Assembly (NCBI RefSeq): GCF_038561935.1
Contig: NZ_CP102770.1
Coordinates: 4,526,001 to 4,590,000, forward strand
Reading direction: 5' to 3'
Length of the DNA stretch: 64,000 nt
Source of the DNA: Myxococcus stipitatus
Lineage (GTDB): Bacteria > Myxococcota > Myxococcia > Myxococcales > Myxococcaceae
Positions 35,015 to 43,306 of this stretch are shown in pieces. The notes beneath the pieces were generated by a model that saw only the letters and a program-made list of their open reading frames with translations, did no database searches and was not told the DNA's origin. The stretch's first letter is position 1, and the number at the start of each line of letters is the position of its first letter. Position numbers and translations under genes: made by a program.

Positions 35015-35278
35015 GTGTCGCGAACGCACTGGACCTGGCTGACGGTGGCGGGCCTTGGGATGGCGCTGGGGGCCGTCTCCGGGTGCGAGAACGGGCAGTC
35101 GCGCGAGGCGGGCCGGCAGGTGGGGAAGGCGGCGAGGGATGTGCGCGAAGGGGCGCGAGAGGCCGCCGAGGACGTGAAGTCCGCGAGTGAGCAGGCCGCC
35201 GAGGGCTTCAAGGAAGGGATGGGCGGCTCCGGCTCCTCGCCCGACGCGGGGACACCAGACGCCTCGGGCCACCGGTAA
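35015..35278 (+). CDS. Small lipoprotein, entericidin/CsbD-like character
   Basis: 87 residues from a GTG start with GGGAGGTGAGAG upstream. The signal TVAGLGMALGAVSGC ends in a lipobox Cys. The mature part is amphipathic and rich in Ala, Glu and Lys (GKAARDVREGAREAAEDVKS), like membrane-associated helices of stress lipoproteins, and it ends in a disordered SGSSPDAGTPDASG tail. No function can be stated. Confidence 0.65.
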   Translation: MSRTHWTWLTVAGLGMALGAVSGCENGQSREAGRQVGKAARDVREGAREAAEDVKSASEQAAEGFKEGMGGSGSSPDAGTPDASGHR

Positions 35279-35410
35279 CGTTGGCTGGACGACCGCTGCG
35301 TCTCGATGTCGGCAGGTTCTCGCTGATGGCGCCGAGGCCGGTGTGGCACGTTGCCGCGGCGGGGTGTCAGGGTGATGCCTCGCGGCCATGAAGCGGCTTC
35401 CGGGGGCCTC

Positions 35411-36151
35411 ATGAGCGAGCTGGAGTTGGAGAAGGTCTATCGCCGGGGCGAGGTGTCCCCGGGTGTGCGGCGCGTCCAGGAGTGGCTGACGCTGAATGGC
35501 TTTGCCGTCGCCATCGACGGCGACTTCGGCCCCGCGACGGAGGCGGCGCTCAAGCGCTTCCAGGCGAAGACGGGACTGCCCGTCACGGGCGTCGCCGACG
35601 CGACCACCTTCGCGCGGCTGTCCGCCTCACTGCGGTCCGCGCTCGGGCAGCTCGCCCCCGAGGGTCGTTCCCTGGGCGAGCTGACCGTGGCCTACGCGGC
35701 GCAGCACCTGCGCCAACTCCCGCGCGAGGTGGGGGGACGCAATCGAGGCCCGTGGGTGCGGCTGTATCTGGATGGGAATGAAGGGGAGTCCTGGTGCTGG
35801 TCCGCCGGCTTCGCGACCTATTGCTTGCATCAGGCCGCGAGGACGCTGGGCGTGGAGATGCCCGTGGAGCGGACCTTCTCGAGCGACCTGCTCGCCGCGC
35901 AGAGCCGGGTGCGGGAGCGCTTCCTGTCCACGCTGAGCGAGCCCCCGGACCGCATCCTCATCCGTCCCGGCAGCCTCTTCCTGCGGCGCAGGACTCGAGG
36001 CGACTGGGTCCAGGCGGGCATCGTCACCGAGGTGGACGAGGAGACCTTCCAGACCATCGAGGCCAACACGAACGACGAAGGGACCCACGAGGGTCACGAA
36101 GTCTGCGCCCGGACGCGCGGCTTCAAGAGCGTGGACTTCGTTCTCGTGTGA
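35411..36151 (+). CDS. Peptidoglycan-binding protein with CHAP/NlpC-like hydrolase domain
   Basis: 246 residues. Residues about 17-70 are a PG_binding_1 module: VSPGVRRVQEWLTLNG, AIDGDFGPATEAALKRFQ, then GLPVTGVADATT. A linker leads to GPWVRLYLDGNEGESWCWSA, with Cys129 placed like the nucleophile of CHAP/NlpC-type amidases, followed by a later region with conserved-looking Asn/His (IEANTNDEGTHEGHE). It may cut peptidoglycan, but the His partner is not certain. No signal peptide; it could be exported by another route or act after lysis. Its 3' end overlaps the convergent EEP gene by 29 bases. Confidence 0.7.
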   Translation: MSELELEKVYRRGEVSPGVRRVQEWLTLNGFAVAIDGDFGPATEAALKRFQAKTGLPVTGVADATTFARLSASLRSALGQLAPEGRSLGELTVAYAAQHLRQLPREVGGRNRGPWVRLYLDGNEGESWCWSAGFATYCLHQAARTLGVEMPVERTFSSDLLAAQSRVRERFLSTLSEPPDRILIRPGSLFLRRRTRGDWVQAGIVTEVDEETFQTIEANTNDEGTHEGHEVCARTRGFKSVDFVLV

Positions 36152-37397
36152 GGGCCGCCGTGGGAGCGGCGCGCGGGGTGTAGTGCGCCACCACGGGCTG
36201 GTGGTCCGAGGACTCGGTGCTCCGGTCGACCTCGAAGAGGATGGGCTCGAGCTCGGGGCTGGCGTAGAGGTTGTCGAAGCGCTTGCCCGTGGCGGGAACG
36301 ACGCCGGACTCATCCGGGAGCGAGGAGAGGGTGGCGCTGTCGGCGATGTCCTGCAATCGCAGCCAGTGCTCGCTGCCGCGAGCCACCTTCCCGGAGCGCA
36401 GCTCCGTGAGGGCTTGTTTGGGAGTCATCACCGCGCCGCCAGGCAGGCGAACCCGAGTGGCCGCCGCGTGGGCGATGGTCTCCGGCAGGCCTTGCTCCAA
36501 CACATGCAGCTCATGCCGCAGCCGAGGGTCCGCGATGTTCCCCACGCCGTGGTCACCGACGCTGGCGTGCGGCTCGCCGTAGCGCACGGCGTACTCCTCC
36601 ACCGTGTCCGTGTCGTCGTAGGCCTTGAGGTGCGCCATCAGCCAGGAGCCGCCGCGCTTGATGGCGGTGTTGGCGTTGAAGTCGCCGAGCGCGATGGCGT
36701 GGGGGACCTTCCGGTGGCGCAGCAGCGTGTTGAGCTGCCGGAGGTTGTGCGCGTTGATGCCCGAGTCCCCCAGTGCGTGGTGCACGTTGTAGAGGGCGAC
36801 AGGGAGGCCCCAGACCTCCAGGTGGACGCGGAGCGAGCCTCGGTCCTCGACGAGCTCGAACGGGTCTCCGCCCCGGCGCTGGATGGCGGCGGCGCGCTCG
36901 GCGTCGGAGAGGACGTAGGTGTGGTGGACGGCGTCGACCAGGGGATGGCGGGAGAGGAACGCCTTGCCATTGATGAGCCGCGCGCCCGGGCCACCGTCGT
37001 GTCCGAAGTAGGCCAGGTGAAAGCCATACCGTGACGACAGCAACACGGAGATGGGGACGTTGGCCTCCTGGAGCCCGATGACGTCTGGCATCCGGCCCTC
37101 GGCCTCCAGCTCATCGAAGTACGCGAGCAAGGCGGCCCGTCGCTGCCCTCCGAGCAGGATGTTGAAGGTCATGACGGTGAGGCCCGGGCCTCGCGGAGGC
37201 CGGACCTCGGGATGGCGGACGACCAGCGTCCGGCCGTCCCCCAGCTTCCTCTCCGTCGAAGGCAGCGTGAAGGCGTCGAGGCTCGGCAGGACGAGCGTCG
37301 GGTCCTCTCGAGGACGCGGCTCTTCGTGGGGCGTGGCCATCCGGCCGAGCAGGGGCCCCACGCCCGGCAGGTGCTCCAGGACCTCGGGCACCTTCAT
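36123..37397 (-). CDS. Endonuclease/exonuclease/phosphatase-family protein
   Basis: 424 residues. EEP motifs in order: LTVMTFNILLGG, DVIGLQEANVP (catalytic Glu), YNVHHALGDSG, ALGDFNANT, and SDHQPVVAHY at the C-terminus (catalytic Asp-His). It uses a divalent metal to cut phosphodiesters or phosphomonoesters in nucleic acids, phospholipids or sugars; which of these cannot be told. The start at 37397 has GGGAGGCCCT upstream. There is no signal peptide. A 29-base overlap exists with the convergent peptidoglycan-binding gene, and an IS630 element lies about 160 bases upstream. Confidence 0.85.
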   Translation of the reverse strand: MKVPEVLEHLPGVGPLLGRMATPHEEPRPREDPTLVLPSLDAFTLPSTERKLGDGRTLVVRHPEVRPPRGPGLTVMTFNILLGGQRRAALLAYFDELEAEGRMPDVIGLQEANVPISVLLSSRYGFHLAYFGHDGGPGARLINGKAFLSRHPLVDAVHHTYVLSDAERAAAIQRRGGDPFELVEDRGSLRVHLEVWGLPVALYNVHHALGDSGINAHNLRQLNTLLRHRKVPHAIALGDFNANTAIKRGGSWLMAHLKAYDDTDTVEEYAVRYGEPHASVGDHGVGNIADPRLRHELHVLEQGLPETIAHAAATRVRLPGGAVMTPKQALTELRSGKVARGSEHWLRLQDIADSATLSSLPDESGVVPATGKRFDNLYASPELEPILFEVDRSTESSDHQPVVAHYTPRAAPTAALTRERSPRS

Positions 37398-37560
37398 AGG
37401 GCCTCCCGGAGGGAGAGCCCCGAGCGAGGGGCGCACAGCGACGAATCGAACGGGCGAGCGGCGGTATCCACCGAACCTCCTGAGTGCCCTCAAGTTCGGT
37501 GCGCACCCGCCGGCCCGCCAGGGGAGAGCCCCCGGCGAGACAGGGGCTGGCCCTCCTCGC

Positions 37561-38783
37561 TAAACCGAGGTTCGTAATTCTCGATCAGGTCGGAGAGCAA
37601 GCGGGCGCAGGAGGGGCGGGAAGAGAGAGCAGGGGCACCTCTCGTTCGGCTCTGTGTGCGCAGAAGACCTGAGAGCGAGAAGGCCCTGCCCGAGGGCAAA
37701 GGTAGGCAGTGGTTGAAGAGAAAGCAGCGGCGAGCGCTGCTTCGGTGGGCAGCCAGGAGCGGCTGCCCGCTCACCTACCGCAGATGCATGGCGGTGGCGG
37801 CCGTGGGGCGAGGAGCTTCGTGCCATGCCGTCGCTCGAGCATTGGAGTGCGCGACCTCGACGGTGGTGAGCGCCGTCCGCCGCTACCGGGAGGGCGGGCG
37901 GCAGGAACTTCGGGACAGGAGGGAGAACAACGGACGCGCCAAGGTGGACGAGCGGTTCCGCGAGCGGCTGGTACGAGTGCTGGCGGGGACACCGGAGGAT
38001 TGGGGCTGGTGTCGTCCGACGTGGACACGGGAGTTGCTGTGCCAGGAATTGGCGCGCCGAGGCTTGGCGCGCGTGTCGGTGGCCACCATGGGGCGCACCC
38101 TCGCCTCGCTCGGCGCGCGGCTCAAGGCGGCCAAGCCCATCGTCGAGTGTCCTTGGCCCGGGTGGAAGCGACGCCGTCGACTCCACGCGTTGAGGTGTCT
38201 CGAGGTGTACGGCCCTTCCAAGGAACCCGTTCTCCATGTGGACGAAGTCGACATCCACCTCAATCCCAAGGTGGGACGTGATTGGTGCCTGCCTGGGCAC
38301 AGGCGAGTGGTGGTGACGCCCGGCAACAATCAGAAGCGCTACCTGGCTGGAGCTCTCAATGTCCGCACGGGGAAGCTGACGTGGGTGGAGGGAAGGAGCA
38401 AAGCCAGCATACTCTTCGTCCAGCTCCTCTGGCGTCTGGCGAGTACCTATCGGCGCGCTCGCCGCATCCACCTCGTCCTCGACAACGCCGCCGTCCACTC
38501 GAGCAGGAAGACGCGCAAGGCGCTCGCGCAGTTCGGCGGGCGATTCGTCCTCCACTTCCTGCCGCCCTACTGCCCTCAGGGCAATCGCATCGAGCGGGTG
38601 TGGCTCGACCTGCACGCCAATGTCACCCGCAATCACCGCTGCCGCACCATGGACCGGCTCATGGCCCGGGTACATGCCTACCTCACAGCTCGCTCAGCCC
38701 AGCACTCTGCCAGTCCATCCCTGCGCCGCGCCGACCTCAGGCGCACCGCCTGAGGCCGGACGAGATTCACGATCCCTGGTTTA
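37561..38783. mobile_element. IS630-family insertion element
   Basis: A 1.2-kb element holding one transposase gene. Ends are 23-bp imperfect inverted repeats, TAAACCGAGGTTCGT at the left and TAAACCAGGGATCGT (read inward) at the right, 18 of 23 matching, each beginning with TA, the target dinucleotide of this family. The match seems to continue beyond the TA on both sides (CCCTCC), so the true ends may lie further out. The transposase frame is intact, so the copy may still be active. Confidence 0.75.
37656..38753 (+). CDS. IS630-family transposase
   Basis: 365 residues. An N-terminal helix-turn-helix region (MAVAAVGRGASCHAVARALE, VSAVRRYREGGRQELRDR) is followed by the DDE core: LHVDEVDIHLNPK, HLVLDNAAVHSS and the RIERVW segment that carries the catalytic Glu, as in the IS630/mariner group. 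It cuts and joins the element ends at TA sites. The frame is complete, flanked by the inverted repeats described for the element. Confidence 0.92.
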   Translation: MRRRPESEKALPEGKGRQWLKRKQRRALLRWAARSGCPLTYRRCMAVAAVGRGASCHAVARALECATSTVVSAVRRYREGGRQELRDRRENNGRAKVDERFRERLVRVLAGTPEDWGWCRPTWTRELLCQELARRGLARVSVATMGRTLASLGARLKAAKPIVECPWPGWKRRRRLHALRCLEVYGPSKEPVLHVDEVDIHLNPKVGRDWCLPGHRRVVVTPGNNQKRYLAGALNVRTGKLTWVEGRSKASILFVQLLWRLASTYRRARRIHLVLDNAAVHSSRKTRKALAQFGGRFVLHFLPPYCPQGNRIERVWLDLHANVTRNHRCRTMDRLMARVHAYLTARSAQHSASPSLRRADLRRTA

Positions 38784-38809
38784 GGAGGGCAGCCGGGCTC
38801 CGCGCTCGA

Positions 38810-39484
38810 CTACTGACGGCGCTCGAGGTGGAGCGGCGCGCGGAACGGAACCACGGGCGGCGTGAGCTGCTGCGTGGCTGGCAGGAGGAAGCCGTTGCTC
38901 TGGGCCTCGCTGCCTCCGGGGTTGGTCTGGCAGGTGCCGTCAGGGAAGAGCACGGAGCGATAGACGAAGGCGACGGTGGGCGCGGCATCCGGGCGCACGA
39001 CGAAGCCACCCCGCGGATGTTTCAGGACTCGTCGCGGCAGGTAGAACGAGGTGGCGTATCCCTGCCCCGCGCAGTCGACGTCTGTGAAATACAGGGAGAT
39101 GGAGCTGCCGGACGTCTTGAGGGTGTCGGCGTCGAAGAGCCAGAGGCGGCCGGCCTCGTCGGGCCAGATGCCGAGGTAGACATCGGCGTCGACCTCGCGT
39201 CCATCCGCGTCCACGTAGAAGTACTTCGATGAGCCTGGCTCACCTTGGGGGCCCGGTACGCCCTGGAGCCCCTGGGCGCCTGGCGCGCCTTGTGGGCCGG
39301 GGGCTCCCACGTCACCTCTGGGGCCCGCAGGCCCTTGAGGCCCCGCAACACCATGCGGGCCAGGTGCGCCACGCGGACCATCGGGGCCCGGGGGGCCTTG
39401 TGGGCCCATTTCCCCTTGCTCACCGGTTTTGGTGCAGGCGGATACCACCACGACAAGAAGTGTCAGGAACAGTGCTTTGGGCAT
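38810..39484 (-). CDS. Collagen-like lipoprotein
   Basis: 224 residues. The start is a lipoprotein signal ([17 protein letters not shown], Cys17). Residues 22-84 are about 21 uninterrupted Gly-X-Y triplets, rich in Pro and Gln ([19 protein letters not shown]), which should form a trimeric collagen helix projecting from the membrane. The C-terminal ~140 residues form a globular beta-rich tip with a few cysteines ([20 protein letters not shown]). A role in surface display or adhesion is likely but not shown. No ribosome site is obvious; the start is set by the signal peptide. Confidence 0.85.
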   Translation of the reverse strand: MPKALFLTLLVVVVSACTKTGEQGEMGPQGPPGPDGPRGAPGPHGVAGPQGPAGPRGDVGAPGPQGAPGAQGLQGVPGPQGEPGSSKYFYVDADGREVDADVYLGIWPDEAGRLWLFDADTLKTSGSSISLYFTDVDCAGQGYATSFYLPRRVLKHPRGGFVVRPDAAPTVAFVYRSVLFPDGTCQTNPGGSEAQSNGFLLPATQQLTPPVVPFRAPLHLERRQ

Positions 39485-39821
39485 ACAGATAATAATACCG
39501 ATAATCCGGGCTTCATGCGTGCGATGAGAACAGCCCTTGTTCAATGGCAGTGATTCCACCCCGCAGGGAGTGCATGTCTGGCGTGTTCAAACGAGAACCT
39601 CTTCATGGCTTTCTCGCTGTGTCGACAGGCCCCGCTCGGCGAATGAGTGATTGAATCCAATCACTGTCTTTTCGAGACATCTGGCCACGAGGTGACTCGA
39701 CCGGGTGATGGGCTCGTCGCGAGACCCGGGTGGCCCCGCGCGCGGCGGCGGGGAAGGGCCGCGAGGGCTCCGCGAGGCGTGGGGGCGTCGTTCGCGCACC
39801 AAAAGTGGTACACTGAACACA
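39485..39821. other. Non-coding stretch with a perfect hairpin
   Basis: About 340 bases between divergent lipoprotein genes. At 39646-39665 lies the inverted repeat AGTGATTG/CAATCACT with a 4-base loop, followed by GTCTTTT. It could be a terminator-like hairpin or an operator. No coding frame there has support. Confidence 0.35.
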
Positions 39822-40631
39822 ATGACGGTGCGCCTTCTCGTGGTGGTTCTTCTCGGAGTATCAGCATGCGCGACCACCTCGCAGGCGGACGCGTACACCG
39901 GTCCTGGGTCCTGCGAGCAGGGCGCGGAGCTGCCGTGCGCGGAGTGGGGCGAGAAGCTGCTGCGCGAAGGGGACCGGCCCCGCGCCATCGAGGCCTACGG
40001 CAAGTCCTGTGAGTCGGGGAACCTCTCGAGCTGCATGACCGAGGGCCGGCTGCGCAAGGAGGCCGGCGACTACTCCGGCGCGGAGAAGCCCCTGCGCAAG
40101 GTGTACGAGACGGATGACGCGCGGGCCGCCGAGGCCCTCGCCGAGGTCTATGAGGCGCGCGGAGGCGTCGGGGACCGCGAGGCCGCCAAGGACATGCGGC
40201 ACGCGGCGCCCGCGCTCAACAAGCCGGCCACGGAAGTGATGTACGCGTTCCGCGCCACGACCCAGCACGGTGCCCGAGGCGAGCTGTCCTTCAACCTCCA
40301 GCCGATGGCGTTCCTGGACCGGAGGCTCGGCTTTGGCGCCAACGTCGTCCTGGGCGGAGGGCGCTCGGCGGAGTTCAACGGCACCTTCGCCTATCAGCAC
40401 TATGTCTCGGACTGGCTCGTCCCCTACGGGAAGCTGATGCTCGGGAAGATGCAGGACGGGGACTACCACGCGATGAACGTGGGCGGGGAGGTTGGCGGGA
40501 AGCTGTGTCTGGAGGACATCGGCCACCTGAACATGGCGCTGGGCGTGAGCCGTGGCAGCGGGGGCTACTTCTCCATTGGTATTGGCATCAACGGCATCAT
40601 CGCCCTCGCCATCTTGGCGCAGATCCGCTGA
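39822..40631 (+). CDS. Lipoprotein with Sel1/TPR-like region and beta-barrel-like C-terminus
   Basis: 269 residues. The signal MTVRLLVVVLLGVSAC ends in a lipobox Cys16. The first part of the mature protein has two short helical repeats (AIEAYGKSCESGNLSSCMTE, GDYSGAEKPLRKVY) of Sel1/TPR type. The C-terminal half has alternating strands ending ISIGIGING and a hydrophobic tail, like an outer-membrane beta-barrel fragment. No family is assigned. Confidence 0.7.
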   Translation: MTVRLLVVVLLGVSACATTSQADAYTGPGSCEQGAELPCAEWGEKLLREGDRPRAIEAYGKSCESGNLSSCMTEGRLRKEAGDYSGAEKPLRKVYETDDARAAEALAEVYEARGGVGDREAAKDMRHAAPALNKPATEVMYAFRATTQHGARGELSFNLQPMAFLDRRLGFGANVVLGGGRSAEFNGTFAYQHYVSDWLVPYGKLMLGKMQDGDYHAMNVGGEVGGKLCLEDIGHLNMALGVSRGSGGYFSIGIGINGIIALAILAQIR

Positions 40632-40787
40632 GGCGGCCTGTCGGCGACGCGCGCCGAGCATCCGGGTCGCTGGCGACGCCAGGATGGACAAGCGCGGGCC
40701 TCCGCATCAGCAGGCAATGACTGTTTGACTCGCTTGGTGGCGCGTCCCTACCATCGCCTGAATTCTGGCGGGGGATTCATCACTCAC

Positions 40788-41609
40788 ATGCAGGCCACGG
40801 CGGAGTCTCCTGGGTATCTCTCCCAGGGCGAGGACTCTCTTTACTTCGTTCATCACGGCGCGCTCGCCGAGCGCAGGGCGGCGGTGTTGCTCGCGGGGCC
40901 GCTGGGCCTGGAGCGAGAGCACGGCTACGTCGTCTGGGTTCGCTGGGCGCGTCACCTCGCGGTCCGGGGCGTGGATGTGTTGCGTCTGGACTATCGAGGC
41001 TGTGGCGAGAGCACGGGGCGCTTCGACGAGGCGACCTTCCCGCGCTGGGAGGAGGACCTGCGCACGGGGCTGGAGCACCTGCGCCAGCTGTGTCCGGGCG
41101 TGCCGCTCATGGTGCATGGGTTGCGGTTGGGGGCGCTCCTGGCCGCGCGCGTGTTCCGGACGGAGCGCGTGGACGGGCTGTTGATGTGGGATCCCCCGGA
41201 GTCGGGACAGACACACCTGCTGGAGGTCCTTCGCCGCAAGGTGGCCGCGGACAACCTGGAGGGCACGGGAGGACAGGCTCGCTCTCGCGAGGACTACGTG
41301 GCGGTGCTGGAGGCGGGGCGCACGGTGGAGGTCGAGGGGCTCGCGTGGTCCCGAGGACTGTGGCGGAGCGCGGAAGGCTACTCACTGGCCCTTCCCGACA
41401 AGGATGAGTCTCGGCCGTGGCGGGTGGTCCATCTCGATGGCCGCCCGGCGGAGCGGTTCCTGGCGCCGGAGCGCAGCCACTCGGTCCGCGCGCCGAGGCC
41501 GTTCTTCTGGACCACCAGCAATCGGCTTTTGCCGGAGCTGACGAACCTCTATGAGGACGGCGTGAGCTTCATCGCGAAGACCTCGGTGCCTCTGGAGGCG
41601 CGGCCATGA
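40788..41609 (+). CDS. Alpha/beta-fold protein resembling exosortase-associated hydrolase 2, nucleophile replaced
   Basis: 273 residues. The fold is clear: AAVLLAGPLGLEREHG, VDVLRLDYRGCGESTG, then the elbow MVHGLRLGALLAA. At the nucleophile position there is Arg113 (G-L-R-L-G) instead of Ser or Cys. I recall a GLRLG elbow in the exosortase A-associated hydrolase 2 family (TIGR03101), so the change may be a family trait, not decay. Its stop overlaps the next start in ATGA (41606-41609), joining it to hydrolase-1-like protein. Start ATG at 40788 has GGGGG upstream; a TTG at 40725 is possible. Confidence 0.65.
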   Translation: MQATAESPGYLSQGEDSLYFVHHGALAERRAAVLLAGPLGLEREHGYVVWVRWARHLAVRGVDVLRLDYRGCGESTGRFDEATFPRWEEDLRTGLEHLRQLCPGVPLMVHGLRLGALLAARVFRTERVDGLLMWDPPESGQTHLLEVLRRKVAADNLEGTGGQARSREDYVAVLEAGRTVEVEGLAWSRGLWRSAEGYSLALPDKDESRPWRVVHLDGRPAERFLAPERSHSVRAPRPFFWTTSNRLLPELTNLYEDGVSFIAKTSVPLEARP

Positions 41610-42598
41610 GGGAGCTGCTCCAGCTCGACGTGAAGGGCCATCGGCTGTGGGGGACCTACCATCCTCCCGCGCCCGGGCCGCGTCGCTCGGTGGGCGTGCT
41701 CTTCTTGAACCCGGGCCATGTGCCCCGCACGGGGCATGGTGGGTTGTCGACACAGGCGGCGGAGCAGCTCTCGGCGAAGGGCTTCCCGTGCTTCCGCGTG
41801 GACCTGCCCGGGCTGGGGGACTCGGACGGCGGGTTGCCGGAGACGACCTCGGAGCTCTACCAGCATGTCTGCAATGGCGGCTTCGTGGACGTGGCCAACG
41901 CGGTGAGGGCCGAGCTCCAGCGCCGCTATGTCTTGGATGGGATGCTGCTAGGCGGGCTGTGTGGCGCGGCGACGACGTCGCTGTATCTGGCGGACCTCGA
42001 GCCTCGAGCGGTGCTCGGCCTCTTCATGTTCGAGCCCGAGTTCTACCTCTCCGAACAGGAGGCGGTGGGCGTGGCGGGGGAGGGTGCCAAGGAGGCGTCC
42101 GAGTCGGAGCCGTCGCGACTGTCATTGAAGCGCGTGACGTCAAAGCTCTTCTCGTATTGGGGCTGGATGCGGATGCTGACGCGGGAGAACGAGTACGCGC
42201 GGCTGTTCAAGTACGTGCCGTTCCCCCGTCAGCGGCTGTTGGACCTGCTCATGGATTGGGATTCGCTCCCGGCGGTGGCCAACGTGCCGCTGGTGCGTGC
42301 GTGGCAGCGGGTGGTGGAGCGCGGGCTGCCCGTGCTGGTCATCACCGCGGAAGGAAAGCTGCGGGACGTGTTCTTCGACCGCATCCACCGCTCGGCGTTG
42401 GCGGGCCTGCGACACTCGAACCTGACGCGGACGCGGCTGCGGGGGACCAATCACATCTTCACGACGGGAGGCGCCATCGACACGTGTGTGGCGCACCTCG
42501 CGCAGTGGGCCACGGCGCACTTCCCAGGAGGTGCGTCGAGCCACCTCCCCGTCATGCCCGGGGCCGTGCGTCAGGGCGCGGAGCGCGTGGCGAGCTGA
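41606..42598 (+). CDS. Alpha/beta-fold hydrolase resembling exosortase-associated hydrolase 1
   Basis: 330 residues. SVGVLFLNPGHVPRTGHG, CFRVDLPGLGDSDGG and the elbow LLGGLCGAATT carry the fold, with Cys119 at the nucleophile position (G-L-C-G-A), as in hydrolase 1 of exosortase systems (TIGR03100). A late RLRGTNHIFTTGG offers the His. The pair with the preceding gene, translationally coupled, copies the order of hydrolase genes known beside exosortase and polysaccharide loci, but no exosortase or glycosyltransferase is seen in this window. The substrate is unknown, perhaps acyl groups on a polysaccharide or thioester intermediates. Confidence 0.65.
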   Translation: MRELLQLDVKGHRLWGTYHPPAPGPRRSVGVLFLNPGHVPRTGHGGLSTQAAEQLSAKGFPCFRVDLPGLGDSDGGLPETTSELYQHVCNGGFVDVANAVRAELQRRYVLDGMLLGGLCGAATTSLYLADLEPRAVLGLFMFEPEFYLSEQEAVGVAGEGAKEASESEPSRLSLKRVTSKLFSYWGWMRMLTRENEYARLFKYVPFPRQRLLDLLMDWDSLPAVANVPLVRAWQRVVERGLPVLVITAEGKLRDVFFDRIHRSALAGLRHSNLTRTRLRGTNHIFTTGGAIDTCVAHLAQWATAHFPGGASSHLPVMPGAVRQGAERVAS

Positions 42599-42619
42599 GC
42601 CACGCGCTCACCCCGTGCC

Positions 42620-43237
42620 TCAGACGCGGTGGAAGAGCTTGAGGCCCCAGGCGGCGTTCTTGTCATCGTCCTCCTCCTCCTGCTCCTCGTCGTCCTCCCC
42701 GGCCAGACCCAGCATCGACTTGAGCTGTGCGAACTCCTTGTCGCCGACGAGCTTGCGGATGGCCTCCGGGTCCCCTTCCTCGAGCTCGGAGAAGTTGCTG
42801 AAGCGGCCGGAGACCTTGAACTTCTCGTCGTCACACGCCCAATCGTGATTGCCAATGAGCCCGAGCTTCGCGGTCGTCCTGCCGTACACACGCGAGATGC
42901 CTGCTTCATAGAAGCCGTAGACAACACCCGACAGCGTCGCCTTGCCCTGAATCTCCAGGTTGCCTTCCAGATAGAGGTGGCGGCCCTGGAGGTTGCCGGT
43001 GACGACCAGGGTCCCCGTCTCATCCGTGGTGACCTCTCCGCTCACCGTCAGGTTCCCCAGGACCAGGAGCGCCCCGGAGTTGATGTCGAGGTCGCCCGAC
43101 ACCGTCAGGTCCCCCTCATGGACGAGGACGCCCTCGTCGAGGCAGTCCTGGATGTCCTCGTCTTGAATCTGCTCGAGGTCCTCGTCCGTGGCCTTCCGAA
43201 GCTGCTTCTTCAGCGACTTCAACGAGTGCTTCTTCAC
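42620..43237 (-). CDS. Beta-solenoid protein with acidic tail, unknown
   Basis: 205 residues from a GTG start with GGGAGGCTCA upstream. A basic helix (KKHSLKSLKKQLRKATDEDL) opens the protein. Residues about 38-120 are a run of short strands built as G-x-L-x-V/I-x-G (DLTVSGDLDINSGALLVLGN, GTLVVTGNLQGRHLYLEG), a right-handed beta-helix related in style to bactofilins. The end is very acidic (GEDDEEQEEEDDDK). It may polymerise or form a scaffold; no catalytic site is seen. Confidence 0.65.
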   Translation of the reverse strand: MKKHSLKSLKKQLRKATDEDLEQIQDEDIQDCLDEGVLVHEGDLTVSGDLDINSGALLVLGNLTVSGEVTTDETGTLVVTGNLQGRHLYLEGNLEIQGKATLSGVVYGFYEAGISRVYGRTTAKLGLIGNHDWACDDEKFKVSGRFSNFSELEEGDPEAIRKLVGDKEFAQLKSMLGLAGEDDEEQEEEDDDKNAAWGLKLFHRV

Positions 43238-43306
43238 TGAGCCTCCCTGCCTGTGGGTGGGAAACATCGTCGGGTGTTCGAGGAGACGCGTGCGAGGCGC
43301 GGGTGC

